A DNA stretch of 7,679 nucleotides, taken from contig NZ_CAJLNI010000091.1 of the NCBI RefSeq assembly GCF_905207935.1, positions 1 to 7,679 of the forward strand. The letters are read 5' to 3'. The notes under the pieces were generated by a model. It was given only the letters and a program-made list of their open reading frames with translations, did not search any database and was not told the origin of the DNA. Below, one piece after another: positions 7,665-7,679 of this stretch (position 1 is its first letter; each line of letters opens with the position of its first letter). The position numbers and the translations under genes were made by a program. The DNA is from an uncultured Haemophilus sp. Lineage in GTDB: Bacteria > Pseudomonadota > Gammaproteobacteria > Enterobacterales > Pasteurellaceae.

Positions 7665-7679
7665 TGATGAGAAAAAGTG

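Larger units (their letters stand above)
7421..7679. other. AT-rich non-coding region downstream of ampD
   Basis: This stretch of 259 bases runs to the window edge without a convincing gene. The longest ATG frame is 21 codons (7523-7588) and lacks a ribosome site. It holds a cluster of DnaA-box-like 9-mers (7442-7598), an 8-bp inverted repeat (7448-7479), a 6-bp inverted repeat AATAAC/GTTATT (7588-7593 and 7602-7607), and an uptake signal (7656-7664). I see no clear intrinsic terminator right after ampD. It may be the control region of a gene beyond the edge. Confidence 0.7.

Noticed and set aside
7421..7679. Main chromosomal origin (oriC)
   Set aside because: DnaA boxes are present, but there are no GATC sites, no recognisable 13-mer repeats, and no usual oriC neighbours. 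Kept only as a DnaA-box cluster.

Overview
The window looks like chromosomal DNA from a Pasteurellaceae bacterium of the Haemophilus type. Three things point there: the protein sequences themselves, seven exact copies of the 9-bp Haemophilus-type DNA uptake signal (AAGTGCGGT or its complement), and a near-perfect competence regulatory element (CRE, also called CRP-S site) in front of a pilABCD operon. From memory, H. influenzae Rd keeps the pil operon apart from coaE-yacG-rhlB. The joined order seen here therefore suggests a relative such as H. parainfluenzae or Aggregatibacter, but I could not check this.

Layout. Positions 1-404 (+) hold the 3' part of mreD (cell-shape determinant). A strong bidirectional terminator (412-441) separates it from the convergent rhlB gene (446-1705, -; DEAD-box RNA helicase). 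After a 90-bp gap come seven minus-strand genes, transcribed from right to left: pilA (6272-6715), pilB (4886-6265), pilC (3654-4877), pilD (2980-3657), coaE (2273-2893), yacG (2074-2280) and a small GNAT acetyltransferase gene (1796-2077). They are tightly packed or overlapping, except for an 86-bp gap between pilD and coaE in which I see no terminator. Diverging from pilA is ampD (6857-7420, +; peptidoglycan recycling amidase). Positions 7421-7679 are AT-rich and non-coding, with a small cluster of DnaA-box-like sequences and an uptake signal at the edge.

How the genes work together. PilA (major pilin), PilB (assembly ATPase), PilC (inner-membrane platform) and PilD (prepilin peptidase) form the core of a type IV pilus / DNA-uptake machine. 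The CRE in the pilA-ampD gap implies control by CRP plus Sxy, as in the known Haemophilus competence regulon. The uptake signals are the target the machinery selects. CoaE (last step of CoA synthesis), YacG (gyrase inhibitor) and the acetyltransferase lie downstream on the same strand and may receive read-through from the competence promoter.

I did not find an undescribed multi-gene system. The observations most worth a second look are non-coding: the CRE and its overlap with a possible ampD promoter, the DnaA-box cluster downstream of ampD, uptake signals embedded in cysteine motifs of PilD and (nearly) PilB, and the possible coupling of coaE-yacG to competence.
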